Shown here piece by piece: positions 42,970 to 52,483 of a stretch of 63,607 nucleotides of DNA (the first letter of the stretch is position 1; each line of letters begins with the position of its first letter). The translations under genes were made by a program, and so were the position numbers. Origin of the DNA: Myxococcales bacterium (GTDB lineage: Bacteria > Myxococcota_A > Polyangia > Polyangiales > Ga0077539). The DNA lies in contig JAAFIF010000054.1 of the NCBI GenBank assembly GCA_013298625.1, forward strand, positions 1-63,607. Direction: 5' to 3'. Below the pieces are notes generated by a model, which did not search any database, was not told the origin of the DNA, and was given only the letters and a program-made list of their open reading frames with translations.

Positions 42970-44102
42970 GAGAGATTGCTGTGCCCAACTCGGGGTCGCT
43001 CGGGCTCTTCGGAGCCTTGATTTTGTGGGTCGTGCTGATCGCGGGCTGCGAGGCGTCGACGTCGCTGCGCGGCCGGATTTCGTCGGTCGAATCGACGCTG
43101 ACGCAAGCCGAGCGCAACGGCGCGATGCGCTGCGCGCCGCGCGAGCTCGCAGTGGGCCGCGCCGAGGCGCGCTTCGCGTCGATCGAGCTCGACGAGGGTG
43201 ATCTGCTGCGCGCGCAGCAGCACTACGAGCAAGCGATGGCCAACGGCAACGCGGCGCTGCGACTGTCGCCGCCGGATCGTTGCCTTCCGCGCGCGCCCGA
43301 GGCGCCGAGGCCGCCGCCGCGCCCAGGCGACCGAGACGGCGACGGGTACATCGATCCCGAGGATCAATGCCCGGACCAGCCCGAGAATTTCAACGCGTTT
43401 CGCGACGAAGACGGCTGCCCCGACGAGCCCGACGTGGACGGCGATGGCATCCCGGACCAGGCGGATCGCTGCGTGGTCGAAGCCGAGGACCGCGACAACT
43501 ACCAAGACGAAGACGGCTGCCCCGAGCCGGACAACGACGCCGACGGAATTCCCGACAGCCGCGATCGCTGCGCCAACGACCCTGAGGACATCGATACGTT
43601 CCAGGACGATGACGGCTGCCAGGACCCGGACAACGACCAGGACACCGTGCTCGATACGGCGGACAACTGCCCGCTCGAGGCCGGTCCGCCGGACAACTCT
43701 GGGTGCCCGCCGGTGTTTCAGCACATCCAAGTCACGCAGCACGGCGTGCGCTTCCACGTGGAGTTCGATTTGAATCGAGCCACGTTGAGGCCGAGCGCGA
43801 CGGTGGTGCTCGACGAGGTCGTGCGCTTCCTCGGTCAGCCGCACAACCGTCCGCTGCGCTACGAAGTGGGCGGACACACGGACTCGCGCGGCCCGCGGCG
43901 CCGCAACGAGCGGCTCTCGCTCGAACGCGCAGAATCGGTACGCTCGTACCTGATCAGCCGAGGGATCGACCCGAGCAGGATGACCTCGCGTGGGTACGGA
44001 CCGCGGGTTCCGATCGAGAGCAACACGAGCGAAGCGGGACGACAGTCCAACCGCCGCGTGGAGCTCAACGAGCTCGACGAGCGCGGAAACCTTCGCCAGT
44101 AG
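42966..44102 (+). CDS. OmpA-family lipoprotein with thrombospondin type-3 calcium repeats
   Basis: 378 residues from ATG 42966, overlapping the preceding stop. The lipobox is LIAGC. A helical segment (LRAQQHYEQAMANGNAAL) is followed by calcium-loop repeats: DRDGDGYIDPEDQCPDQPEN, DVDGDGIPDQADRC, DNDADGIPDSRDRC, DNDQDTVLDTADNC. The C-terminal OmpA domain keeps the peptidoglycan-binding motif GGHTDSRGPRRRNERLSLER and NRRVEL. It links the outer membrane to peptidoglycan. Together with the small lipoprotein it begins the envelope cluster. Confidence 0.88.
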   Translation: MREIAVPNSGSLGLFGALILWVVLIAGCEASTSLRGRISSVESTLTQAERNGAMRCAPRELAVGRAEARFASIELDEGDLLRAQQHYEQAMANGNAALRLSPPDRCLPRAPEAPRPPPRPGDRDGDGYIDPEDQCPDQPENFNAFRDEDGCPDEPDVDGDGIPDQADRCVVEAEDRDNYQDEDGCPEPDNDADGIPDSRDRCANDPEDIDTFQDDDGCQDPDNDQDTVLDTADNCPLEAGPPDNSGCPPVFQHIQVTQHGVRFHVEFDLNRATLRPSATVVLDEVVRFLGQPHNRPLRYEVGGHTDSRGPRRRNERLSLERAESVRSYLISRGIDPSRMTSRGYGPRVPIESNTSEAGRQSNRRVELNELDERGNLRQ

Positions 44103-44281
44103 GCGAGGATTGGATACCATCCGCGCTGGATTGCTACCGTATCGACCGGTCGCTGCTCTCGACACCGCGCGGCGCGCGGCGACAGGAGCGACGATCCTCT
44201 TCGTGCTGCACATTTACGTGCGGCACTGCACTTTGAGTGACTGACCGCCGCCCTCGCGGCGTGAGTGATGGACCGCCCCGC

Positions 44282-46195
44282 ATGAACCGCAGCGCTTTTC
44301 GTGCCCTGTTCGCCGCTTCGATCCTGTGCCTTGCACCCGCGACCGCGCAGGCTCAGTCCCGCGACCGTCAGGTGCGGCAGATGATTCAGTCGGCGATGGA
44401 GGACTATCAGAACCTCGACGTCGACGGAGCGCTCAACCGGCTGCGCCTCGCGCTCAACTCGTGCGGGCAGCGCAACTGTACGCCGGCGATGCTGGCGCGC
44501 GTTCACCTCGCGATCGGCGTCGTGGCGGTGGGCGGGCAAAACGACTCGAACACAGGTATTCAAGAGTTCGAGCAAGCGCTGCGTCTCGACCCCAACGCCG
44601 AGCCGGACGCGATGCTCGTGACGCCCGAGATCACCGCGGCGTTTCAGCAGGCGCAGCGACGCGCAGGCGGCGCGACGGGCAACACGGGTGGCACTGGCAA
44701 CACGGGCAACACCGGTGGCACGGGCAACACGGGCGGCACCGGCAACACAGGCGGCACCGGCAACACCGGTGGCACGGGCAACACCGGCGGCACTGGCGGA
44801 ACGGGTGGAACGGGCGCGGTCTCTGGCCCGCTCTTGCACACCGCGGTGAGCGAGCAGCTCGAGAACACGCCGGTGCCCGTGTTCGTCGAGCCCCCTACGG
44901 GGATGACCCCTGCGCGCGTGGTGATTCACTACAAGGGACTCGGCATGGCCCGCTACGCGGAGCTCAACGCAGCGCGCGTGGCCAACGGCTTCGGCGTGGA
45001 GATTCCCTGCGGACAAGTGATCGCGCCGCACCTCGACTACTACGTCACGGCCCACGACGACGCGGGCACGACCATCGGCACCGCAGGCAGCGAAGACCAG
45101 CCGAACCGCGTCGACATCGTTCGCACGCGCACGCGCCCTGCCCCGGCGCTGCCCGGTCGCATGCCCCCAGAGACGTGCGGCGAAGACTGCCCGCCCGGCA
45201 TGACGGGCCCGCGTTGTCGCGGCGGCGGCGGCGCCAGCGCGCGTGGATCGCGACAGCTCGGTGACCCGTGCGACACGGCAGAGCAGTGCTCCGAAGGGCT
45301 CACGTGCCGCGAAGGATCGTGCGCGACGGACTCGAGCGGCGGCGGCGGAGCTCCGACGAGCTTCTATCGCTTCGGCTTCGAAGTGGGCATGGGCGCGGGC
45401 TTCGGCTTGCTCATGCCGTCGAACATCGACGTGGGCGACGACTTTCACAACGGCGACCCCACCGAGCGCTCGCGCTATCAGCGCGGCGTCTACTACGCCG
45501 AAGGCGTCTACGACGTCGTGTGCAACGCGACCTTCGAGACGTGCGCTGTGCGCGGGACCGCCGAAGCTGCGGCGCTCGAAGCTGCGGGCCGGTCCTTTCG
45601 TTTGCTGGGCACCGCGGTCGAGTCCTTCGCCGCGAGCGTGGGCCCGTCGATGCGACCGGTCGGCGACACGTGCATCGCGCCGTTCAACTGCCCGCGCTTG
45701 TCGGGCACGGGGCTGACGCCCGGCTACTTCGTGCACGCGGCGGCGCGCGTCAACGTGCTGAAGAACCTCGGGTTCGGCGTGTTCATGCGGCTCAACCCGG
45801 ACTTCGCCTCGGCCACGCGCCAGGGGCTCGACGCCGCAGGAAACACCGTCAACATCAGCAACAACGGCGTGCTGCCGATGATGTTGCTCGGCGCTCGCGC
45901 GTACTATGCGGTGACGGCCAACGGGTTCGCGCGCGAGGGATTCTCCGTGGCGCCCTTCGTGGGCGGCGGCTTCGGCCAGACGCAGTTTCGCCCGTGGGGC
46001 ACGGCCAACGCCGCGCACGTGCGGACGGGAACGCTCAACTTTCACGCGGGCGCGCGGTTCGAGTACGGCTTCATGCGGATGTTTCACGTGGGCGGCGACG
46101 CGTCGCTCAACTTTCAGATCCCGGTCACCGCTCGCGCGCTCGAGTCCTTCGTGGTCGTCTTCGACCTGACCGCCAACATCGGAATGCACTTCTGA
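44282..46195 (+). CDS. Exported outer-membrane-type protein with Gly-Asn-Thr repeat
   Basis: 637 residues from ATG 44282 (MNRSAFRALFAASIL; signal ends AQAQS). Residues ~20-130 are helical (MEDYQNLDVDGALNRLRLALNSCGQRNC, partial TPR). A 46-residue GNTGGT repeat follows. The central region has RTRTRPAPALPGRMPPETC and a Cys cluster (CDTAEQCSEGLTCREGSC). The C-terminal ~270 residues look like outer-membrane beta strands (FGFEVGMGAGFGLLM, VHAAARVNVLKNLGFGVFMRLN, LNFHAGARFEYGFMRMFHVGGDASLNF) and end in hydrophobic residues plus HF. The next gene is a paralogue. Function unknown; possibly a porin-like or surface-layer protein. Confidence 0.75.
   Translation: MNRSAFRALFAASILCLAPATAQAQSRDRQVRQMIQSAMEDYQNLDVDGALNRLRLALNSCGQRNCTPAMLARVHLAIGVVAVGGQNDSNTGIQEFEQALRLDPNAEPDAMLVTPEITAAFQQAQRRAGGATGNTGGTGNTGNTGGTGNTGGTGNTGGTGNTGGTGNTGGTGGTGGTGAVSGPLLHTAVSEQLENTPVPVFVEPPTGMTPARVVIHYKGLGMARYAELNAARVANGFGVEIPCGQVIAPHLDYYVTAHDDAGTTIGTAGSEDQPNRVDIVRTRTRPAPALPGRMPPETCGEDCPPGMTGPRCRGGGGASARGSRQLGDPCDTAEQCSEGLTCREGSCATDSSGGGGAPTSFYRFGFEVGMGAGFGLLMPSNIDVGDDFHNGDPTERSRYQRGVYYAEGVYDVVCNATFETCAVRGTAEAAALEAAGRSFRLLGTAVESFAASVGPSMRPVGDTCIAPFNCPRLSGTGLTPGYFVHAAARVNVLKNLGFGVFMRLNPDFASATRQGLDAAGNTVNISNNGVLPMMLLGARAYYAVTANGFAREGFSVAPFVGGGFGQTQFRPWGTANAAHVRTGTLNFHAGARFEYGFMRMFHVGGDASLNFQIPVTARALESFVVVFDLTANIGMHF
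44678..44815 (+). repeat. GNTGGT-encoding tandem repeat
   Basis: About seven 18-base units, in frame, encode a Gly-Asn-Thr-Gly-Gly-Thr low-complexity linker between a helical domain and the beta domain. The paralogous next gene lacks it. Unit changes keep the frame. Confidence 0.85.
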
Positions 46196-46207
46196 GCCGA
46201 AGGCACC

Positions 46208-47698
46208 GTGCGCCCATCGATCGCTCCTCCCGCTTCGCGTCGACGTCCGCTCGCCCTCTCGCTGGCGCTCTCGACGACGCTCGCCCTCTCGCTGCCCTCG
46301 GCTGCGCTCGCGCAGCAACAAGATGGGCCCAGCGACGAGCGCGCGCGCGAGTCGCTCCGCTCCGCAGCCGAGGCGTATCAAAACCTCGACCTCGACGCCG
46401 CCACGGCGCGCGTGCGCGAGGCCCGACGTCGCTGCGGCCGCAACGGCTGCTCGCGCCGCGTCATCGCTGAGATCGCCGTGATGGACGGCGTGATCGCCGT
46501 GGGCGGACGCAGCAATCCCGACGCGGGTCTGCGCGCGTTCTCCGAGGCGGTTCGCTCGGATCCGCGCGTGGTCATCGACCCGCAGCTCGCGACGCCCGAG
46601 ATCACCGCGGTGTTCTCGCGCGCGCGCAGGCAAGCGCGAGGCGAGATCGCTCAGCTGCTTCACGAGCCCGTGCAAGAGCAGCTCGTGCACGCGCCGATCC
46701 CCGTCTCGATCGAGACGGGCCAGATCGCGCCTGCGCGCGTCGAGCTGTCGTATCGACAAGGCGACGGCGCGTGGCGACGTGCGCGCATGGAGCGCCTCGG
46801 CCGCGCGTGGGGCGGCGAGGTTCCGTGCGACCAGACGCAGACCGGCGAGTACATCGAGTACTTCGTGACGGCGCTCGACTCGACGGACATGCCCATGGCC
46901 GAAGCGGGCAACGACGACACCCCCCTGCGCGTGCGACTCGTGCGGTCGCGCACGCGGCCTGCTCCTGCGCTGCCTGGGCGATTGCCGCCCGAAGTGTGCC
47001 GAGATCCCAGCGAGCGCGCTGCCGAGGGCGGGACGTGCGCCAACGACGGACAGTGCGCCGAAGGGCTCGTGTGCAGAGAGAGCGTGTGCGCGCGACCGCC
47101 GCCGCCCCGGCCGAGCGTTCCGCTGTTGGCGGTGGAGCTCGGCGGAGGCATCGGGCTCGTCTCGATCTCGGGCAGCCCCGCGTACGACGAGGCCGTGCGC
47201 AGCGATCCGATGGACCCGAACTCTCCCGCTGCGTGCGCGATGGTCTCGTGCCCGTCGACGGCCAACGGGCTCTCGATCACGCCGAACCTCTGGTTCGCCG
47301 CGCGCGCGCAGTTCGCGCAACGCGTCGGCATCGGTCTGGGATTTCGCTGGCAACCCGACGCAGGCGCGCGCACCACGCTCGCGAGCTTGCTGATCTCTCT
47401 GCGCGCGTACTACGCCCTCACAGCGGGCGGCTTCGCGAGGACAGGGCCCATCGCGGCTGTCTATGCCGGCACCGCGGTGGGGCAGATCTCGGCCCGCGCG
47501 CCGGGCTACGTCGGGCAGCCCTTCGCGAACACCGGTCACGTGATCACCGGGCTCAACAACCTGCACGCGGGCGCGCGGTTCGAGTACGGCTTCGGGCCAG
47601 GGATCCGCGCCGGCGCGGACCTCACGCTGCAGTTCATGTTTCCGCGGTTCGTGTTCTCTGCGGACGTGACGGCGTTTATCGGGATCGCGTTTCTGTGA
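46208..47698 (+). CDS. Paralogue of the preceding outer-membrane-type protein, without the repeat
   Basis: 496 residues from GTG 46208; a signal ends ALAQQQ. It matches its neighbour part by part: helical start with AEAYQNLDLDAATARVREARRRCGRNGCSRR, then LATPEITAVFSRARRQARGE, RTRPAPALPGRLPPEVC, the Cys cluster CANDGQCAEGLVCRESVC, and a C-terminal beta region ending LNNLHAGARFEYGFGPGIRAGADLTLQFMFPRF. The glycine repeat is absent. The order and 12-base gap point to tandem duplication. Function unknown. Confidence 0.75.
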   Translation: MRPSIAPPASRRRPLALSLALSTTLALSLPSAALAQQQDGPSDERARESLRSAAEAYQNLDLDAATARVREARRRCGRNGCSRRVIAEIAVMDGVIAVGGRSNPDAGLRAFSEAVRSDPRVVIDPQLATPEITAVFSRARRQARGEIAQLLHEPVQEQLVHAPIPVSIETGQIAPARVELSYRQGDGAWRRARMERLGRAWGGEVPCDQTQTGEYIEYFVTALDSTDMPMAEAGNDDTPLRVRLVRSRTRPAPALPGRLPPEVCRDPSERAAEGGTCANDGQCAEGLVCRESVCARPPPPRPSVPLLAVELGGGIGLVSISGSPAYDEAVRSDPMDPNSPAACAMVSCPSTANGLSITPNLWFAARAQFAQRVGIGLGFRWQPDAGARTTLASLLISLRAYYALTAGGFARTGPIAAVYAGTAVGQISARAPGYVGQPFANTGHVITGLNNLHAGARFEYGFGPGIRAGADLTLQFMFPRFVFSADVTAFIGIAFL

Positions 47699-47716
47699 GA
47701 AGAAACACAGGATAAA

Positions 47717-49414
47717 ATGAGCGACGACGAGCGACCGAGCACCGCCCGCACCGCGCTCCGTTGGGGCCTCGTGCTCGCGATCGCAGGCGCGGTCTCGTAC
47801 GGCGGCGTGCGCGGGCTCGAGTCGTATCGGGCCAACGCCGCGCGGCGCGTGTTCGCCGCGGACTGGGCGCAGTTCGAGGGCTGCCTCTTCGGCCCCGCGA
47901 CGATCGACGACGGCGCGCTGCCCGACGCCGCGCTCGCCCTCGCCAAGGGGACGGGCGACGCGATGTGGCCGCACTCGTGCTCGCGCGCGCTCACCCGCGT
48001 CGCCAACGCGGCGACGGCGCTCGCCTTCGAAAACGCCGGTGATTTGCCGGTCAAATCCGCGGCGACGGCGATGGAGTCCGCGCTCGGCGAGGCCGTGTTC
48101 TGGACCACGCACGTGCAAGCGCACAGGCCGCGTCCCGCCACGTGGGTGACCGCGTTTGCGCGGCTGCGACGTGAGGTCCGCGCGTGGAGCGTCCGCAGCA
48201 ACGCCGTGTTGCCCTCGCCCGTGACGCCGCCCAATCGACGCGTCCCGCGGCCGGTCACCGAGCAAGACGACCCTCCGCCGCCAGAGCCCGTCGCGGGCGG
48301 AGCGGAGGCCGACGTGGTCGCTTCAGTGAGCACTCCGACGCAGCTCGCGTGGATCTTTCGCGATCGCCGCTCGCGCTACGCGCGGTGCGTGATGCCCTGG
48401 CGCAGCGGCGCGGCGGCGCCGATTCAGTGCGGCGCGATGACCCTCGGTGAGCGCGGCGACCCGCGGGACCTCGGGCTCGCTCCGTCCGATGGCGAATCGA
48501 TGATCGTCGCGTCGCAGCGGCCTCCGTCGGACCTGCGCGCGCTGCTCACGGTCGACGGCTTCGAGCAGCGGCTCGAGATCGCGGGAACCTCCAGGGCCGA
48601 TCGCGATTTCGTCGTCGCCGAGGGCGTGGCGTGGGGCGTTCACCGCGCGCGGTTCTCGCTGGCGTTGCGGCGCAGCGGCGGCGCGGAGATGGCGCTTCCT
48701 CGCGACGCAGACACCCTGTGGAGCGACAGGGCGATGGGGCTCTCGGGATCGCGCGCGGTGCTCGCCTGGCTGCGCGTGGCACGCGGAGGACGGGGCGCCT
48801 TGCGCTGGCTCGAAGCGGGAGGCAGCGCGTCGGCGACGCTCCCGTTGTCCGGCGACTGGTCGAGCTACGACCGATCGCTCGAGCGCTGCGTGAGCGGGAC
48901 GCGCACCGTGTGGCTCGCGCGCGACGGGCACGAGGGCGGGGCGGTGTTCGCGATGCGCGACCGGGCGCTGCGCGAGCTCGCGCGGCTCGCGACGGGGCTG
49001 CGACGAGAGCACTCGCTCGCATGCGCGGGCGATCGCTGGGCGCTCGTCGAGCGGGGGGATGCTCGAATTCGTGTGCGTGTATTCGAAGGCGCCACCGAAC
49101 AAGCGCCGATCGAGGCCGCGGTCGTGGGCGCGGCGGACGTTCTGTTCACCGGGCAGGGCGCGTGGGTGGCGGACGCTGGCGGCGAGGCGGGCGCGCTGCG
49201 GGTGCGCTCGTTGCCGGGGACGAGGACGCTGTTGGCGAGGCGCTCGTACCCGCTGTTGCCGTCGCCGCGCGGGGTGAAGCTGCTCGGGGACGCCGCGCGG
49301 GTGCTGGTGCTCGCGCGCGCAGAGCAGACGCACGCGTTCGTGGCGAGCGAGGCGGCGGACTCGTTGGCGGCCGCGGTGCTCGCGTCGGTCGAGGCGAGGC
49401 CCGCGCAGCGATGA
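47717..49414 (+). CDS. Single-pass membrane protein with a large extracytoplasmic domain
   Basis: 565 residues. After a short charged start, one membrane helix (WGLVLAIAGAVSYGGV) is followed by a soluble domain with FEGCLFGPATIDD and WPHSCSRAL near its beginning and a Pro-rich spacer (~172-195). The rest is beta-rich and repetitive (WIFRDRRSRYARCVMPW, LRALLTVDGFEQRLEIAG, LRELARLATGLRREHSLACAGDRWALVERG), possibly a propeller. It follows the paralogue pair by 18 bases and may belong to the same operon. No family identified. Confidence 0.65.
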   Translation: MSDDERPSTARTALRWGLVLAIAGAVSYGGVRGLESYRANAARRVFAADWAQFEGCLFGPATIDDGALPDAALALAKGTGDAMWPHSCSRALTRVANAATALAFENAGDLPVKSAATAMESALGEAVFWTTHVQAHRPRPATWVTAFARLRREVRAWSVRSNAVLPSPVTPPNRRVPRPVTEQDDPPPPEPVAGGAEADVVASVSTPTQLAWIFRDRRSRYARCVMPWRSGAAAPIQCGAMTLGERGDPRDLGLAPSDGESMIVASQRPPSDLRALLTVDGFEQRLEIAGTSRADRDFVVAEGVAWGVHRARFSLALRRSGGAEMALPRDADTLWSDRAMGLSGSRAVLAWLRVARGGRGALRWLEAGGSASATLPLSGDWSSYDRSLERCVSGTRTVWLARDGHEGGAVFAMRDRALRELARLATGLRREHSLACAGDRWALVERGDARIRVRVFEGATEQAPIEAAVVGAADVLFTGQGAWVADAGGEAGALRVRSLPGTRTLLARRSYPLLPSPRGVKLLGDAARVLVLARAEQTHAFVASEAADSLAAAVLASVEARPAQR

Positions 49415-49501
49415 CGGTCGGGGCCGTCCGTTGCGGTCGCGGTCGCGCGGGGCGAGAAAGAGCCGTTCGGCGCAGGGTTGGGGCCGTTCACCGCGAACGG
49501 C

Positions 49502-49532
49502 TTGACACTCTGGCCCGCAAGCCTGCTATCCC
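49502..49532 (+). promoter_or_regulatory. Possible promoter before the FAD oxidoreductase gene
   Basis: TTGACA (49502-49507), 19-base spacer and TATCCC (49527-49532), 15 bases before ATG 49548. The spacer is long, so this is tentative. Confidence 0.35.
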
Positions 49533-49547
49533 GCCAACGGCCTGCGA

Positions 49548-50858
49548 ATGAGCGAGAACAACAAGCCACCGATCGCGATCCTCGGCGCCGGTCTGACCGG
49601 CATGTCCGCCGCGCACCACCTCGGCGCCGACGGCGAGCAGTACACCGTGTACGAGAAGCTGCCGCACGTCGGCGGGCACGCGATCACGCTCGAAGAGCGC
49701 GGGTATCGCTTCGACCGCACGGGGCACTTGCTGCACCTGCGCGACCCGGACATCAAAGCGTGGATGGCGAGGCTGTTCGCGCCGGGTCACCTGCGGACGA
49801 TCACCCGTCGGAGCATGGTGTTCTCGCACGGCCGATACACGCGCTACCCGTACCAGGCGAACACCTTCGGGCTGCCGGCGCAGGTGGCGTTCGAGTGCTT
49901 GAAGGGCTACCTCGACGCGAAGTCGCGCGTGTGGGAGCGGGCGCCGGAGAACTTCGAAGAGTTCTGCTTGCAGCACTTCGGCGAGGGATTCTCCAAGCAC
50001 TTCATGATTCCGTACAACGCGCGCCTGTGGGGCGTGCACCCGCGAGAGATCACGGCCGAGTGGTGTTCGCGGTTCGTCCCGATGCCGAAGCTCGACGACG
50101 TGCTGGCCGGCGCGGTGGGGCTCAACGACCGCGAGCTCGGGTACAACGCGAATTTTCTCTATCCTCCGACGGGCATCCAAGAGCTGCCCGACGCGATGGC
50201 CAAAGAGATCCGCGGGATCCAGCTCGACCGCGCTCCCTCGAAGATCGACTGGAAGAACAAGAAGCTCTTGTTCGCTGACGGGACCGAGCACGCGTACGGC
50301 GCGCTGATCACCACGGCGCCGCTGAAGGCGTTGATCGATCAGCTCGTGGACGCGCCCGAGAGCGTCCGCGACGCCGCTGCGAAGCTGCGCTGCAATCGCC
50401 TCTGGTACCTCGACGTCGCGACGCACAAGCCTGTGCAGAAGGACCTGCACTGGGCGTACGTGCCCGAAGAGAAGTATCCGTTTTATCGCATCGGCTGCTA
50501 CTCGAACTTCAGCGAGCGGCTCGCGCCCGAGGGCGGCGCGTGCTTCTACGTCGAGCTCGCCGATCGCAGCGAGCCGGACATGAGCGAGCTCGGGCCGCGG
50601 GTCGCGAAGGACATGGTCGAGATGGGGCTGATCGCGTCGGTCGACGACGTCGCGTTCATGTCGCCGCGCAAGATCGAGTACGCGTACGTGGTGTTCGATC
50701 ACCAGTATTTCGCGGCGCTCGAGGTGATCAAGCCGTTTCTCAAGGACAACCACATCGTCTCGCACGGCCGCTACGGCGCGTGGAACTACAGCTCGATGGA
50801 AGACGCGCTCATCTACGGCCGCGAGGCCGCGGCGAGCGCCCGGGAGATGCTTCGATGA
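49548..50858 (+). CDS. FAD-dependent oxidoreductase of the amine-oxidase/UGM-like type
   Basis: 436 residues. The N-terminal dinucleotide fold is intact (AILGAGLTGMSAAHHL), followed by the acidic VYEKLPHVGGHAITLE and the substrate-side RFDRTGHLLHLRD. Further on are FMIPYNARLWGVHPREI and, at the C-terminus, GRYGAWNYSSMEDALIYGREAA, the usual second FAD contact. Proteins of this type act in polysaccharide and lipopolysaccharide pathways or as protoporphyrinogen oxidase relatives. The stop overlaps the start of a GT2 glycosyltransferase, so a role in sugar or lipid modification with that enzyme is likely but not proven. Confidence 0.82.
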   Translation: MSENNKPPIAILGAGLTGMSAAHHLGADGEQYTVYEKLPHVGGHAITLEERGYRFDRTGHLLHLRDPDIKAWMARLFAPGHLRTITRRSMVFSHGRYTRYPYQANTFGLPAQVAFECLKGYLDAKSRVWERAPENFEEFCLQHFGEGFSKHFMIPYNARLWGVHPREITAEWCSRFVPMPKLDDVLAGAVGLNDRELGYNANFLYPPTGIQELPDAMAKEIRGIQLDRAPSKIDWKNKKLLFADGTEHAYGALITTAPLKALIDQLVDAPESVRDAAAKLRCNRLWYLDVATHKPVQKDLHWAYVPEEKYPFYRIGCYSNFSERLAPEGGACFYVELADRSEPDMSELGPRVAKDMVEMGLIASVDDVAFMSPRKIEYAYVVFDHQYFAALEVIKPFLKDNHIVSHGRYGAWNYSSMEDALIYGREAAASAREMLR

Positions 50859-51580
50859 GTGCCAACGAAGGCGCGCCGCCGCGCGTATCGATCGTGATCC
50901 CTGTGTACAACGAGGAGAAGATCCTCCCGTCCGCGGTCGCTGGGCTGCGCGAGGGGCTCAAGGACTTCGACTTCACGTACGAGATCATCCTCGCGGAGAA
51001 CGGCTCGAAGGACCGCACGCGCGAGATCGGCAAAGAGCTCGGCGATCGCTACCCCGACGTCTCGATGTTCTCTGCCAGCGAGCCCAACTACGGAAAGGCG
51101 CTGAAAGAAGGCATCCTCCGCGCGCGCGGCGAGTTCGTCATCTGCGACGAAATCGACCTCTGCCTGACGGACTTCTACCGCGTCGCCATCGCCAAGCTCG
51201 AGCGCAACGAGTGCGACTTCGTCGTCGGCTCGAAGCTGCTCGGCGAGAGCAACGACGATCGCCCGTGGACCCGTCACGCAGCGTCGATGATCTACAACGG
51301 CCTGCTGCGCGTGACGCTCGGCTTCAAGGGCACCGACACGCACGGGATCAAAGCCTTTCGTCGCGCCGCCGTGCTCGACACCGTGCGCGCGTGCCTCGTG
51401 GACAAAGACGTGTTCGCCAGCGAGCTCGTCCTGCGCGCCGAGCGGGGCGGGATTCGCGTCGCGGAGGTTCCGATCAAGCTCCGCGAGGTGCGTCCGCCCA
51501 GCATCAACCTGATCAAGCGCGTGCCCAACGTGATCAAGAACGTCGGCAAGCTCGTGTGGGCCATCCGCGTCCAAGGCTGA
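50855..51580 (+). CDS. Family 2 glycosyltransferase
   Basis: 241 residues from ATG 50855 (ATGA overlap with the oxidoreductase). The GT2 N-terminus is VSIVIPVYNEEKILPSAVAGL, then EIILAENGSKDRTREI and LRARGEFVICDEID with a DEID variant of the metal-binding DXD. The C-terminus reads DTHGIKAFRRAAVLDTV and RVAEVPIKLRE. It resembles dolichol-phosphate mannose synthase-type enzymes that charge a lipid carrier with a sugar. There is no membrane domain. Expected to act at the inner face of the inner membrane, together with the upstream oxidoreductase. Confidence 0.88.
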   Translation: MSANEGAPPRVSIVIPVYNEEKILPSAVAGLREGLKDFDFTYEIILAENGSKDRTREIGKELGDRYPDVSMFSASEPNYGKALKEGILRARGEFVICDEIDLCLTDFYRVAIAKLERNECDFVVGSKLLGESNDDRPWTRHAASMIYNGLLRVTLGFKGTDTHGIKAFRRAAVLDTVRACLVDKDVFASELVLRAERGGIRVAEVPIKLREVRPPSINLIKRVPNVIKNVGKLVWAIRVQG

Positions 51581-51639
51581 GCCTCGGACACAGACTGGAC
51601 ACGCGATCAGTGCTCGCGCTACATCACTCTCAGACGGTG

Positions 51640-52392
51640 ATGGCGGCACAACCTCGAAGCAGTCGGACCAGTCGCAGCAAAGGTGGGGCGAGCGAAGTCG
51701 AGTCGTCCGGCGACGAGTTCATCGACCCGTCGTTCGACGACGTGATCGTCGTGGATCGAAGCGCTGATCGCCACGTCGATCGCGGGGGCGAACCGCTGCG
51801 CGTGTGCCTCGAGTGCGGCGAAGAAGACCCGTCGACCGACAGCGTCGGCCCGTGCGCGCACCGCGAGATCGCCGCGTTCGCCGAAGCGCCTGACAGCGCC
51901 GTCGACGCCGCCGAGCGCGTCCGCCGCGCGATGCTCGAGCTCGCCAAAGCGCAGCGCGCGCTCAGCGCCGTCGCCCGCAGCGCGGTCACAGCGTCCGCCG
52001 CGGTCATCGACGAGCGCGCCCCAGCGCCCGTCATCGCGCCAGTCGAAGCACAGCCGTGCGTCGTGTGCGCCGAGCGCGCGGCGTTCGAAGCGCGAGACAA
52101 CGAGCGCTCGAAGGTGAAGCGCAAGAAGCTCCTTCGCGCAGGCGACGTGCAAGCGGCGTTCGCCTTCGCCGTCGATGCGCCAGCGCCCGAAGAACCGACT
52201 GCCCCCGAAGCTGTGGTCTCGAGCGAAGTGCCAGTCGCGCCCGAGCTCGATGCGCCCTCCAGCGAAGCCAACGAGCCCCTCCCTGTGATCGCTGCGCCGA
52301 TCAGCGAGCCCGATGCGTTGGTCTCGCCTGCGCCAGCGCACAACGAAGACGCCCCGCGCACGCGCGGTCGACGCAAGCGCGCAGCGGCGTAG
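51640..52392 (+). CDS. Hypothetical protein with Cys pairs and a basic tail
   Basis: 250 residues from ATG 51640. The start is Ser/Arg-rich, followed by an acidic stretch (DEFIDPSFDDVIVVD). Next comes CLECGEEDPSTDSVGPCAH, which could be a zinc ribbon. A helical segment (AERVRRAMLELAKAQRALSAVA) leads to a second pair CVVCAER. The last 70 residues are Ala/Pro/Glu-rich and end in basic RTRGRRKRAAA. Base use matches the neighbours. Two-sided antisense frames exist, but this frame has the expected GC-rich third positions. Function unknown; nucleic acid binding is possible. Confidence 0.6.
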   Translation: MAAQPRSSRTSRSKGGASEVESSGDEFIDPSFDDVIVVDRSADRHVDRGGEPLRVCLECGEEDPSTDSVGPCAHREIAAFAEAPDSAVDAAERVRRAMLELAKAQRALSAVARSAVTASAAVIDERAPAPVIAPVEAQPCVVCAERAAFEARDNERSKVKRKKLLRAGDVQAAFAFAVDAPAPEEPTAPEAVVSSEVPVAPELDAPSSEANEPLPVIAAPISEPDALVSPAPAHNEDAPRTRGRRKRAAA

Positions 52393-52483
52393 CGCCCGCT
52401 GTCTTCGATTCGTCATCCTTCCCCCAGAAGATCGTGCGCAGTCGCGACAGCCGCTCAGCCCGCGAGCGGGCCGGCGCTCGCGC

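Noticed and set aside
43859..48265. 1468-codon minus-strand open frame across three plus-strand genes
   Set aside because: Arg/Ala/His-rich product with no motif; the plus-strand genes have signals, lipoboxes and conserved domains.
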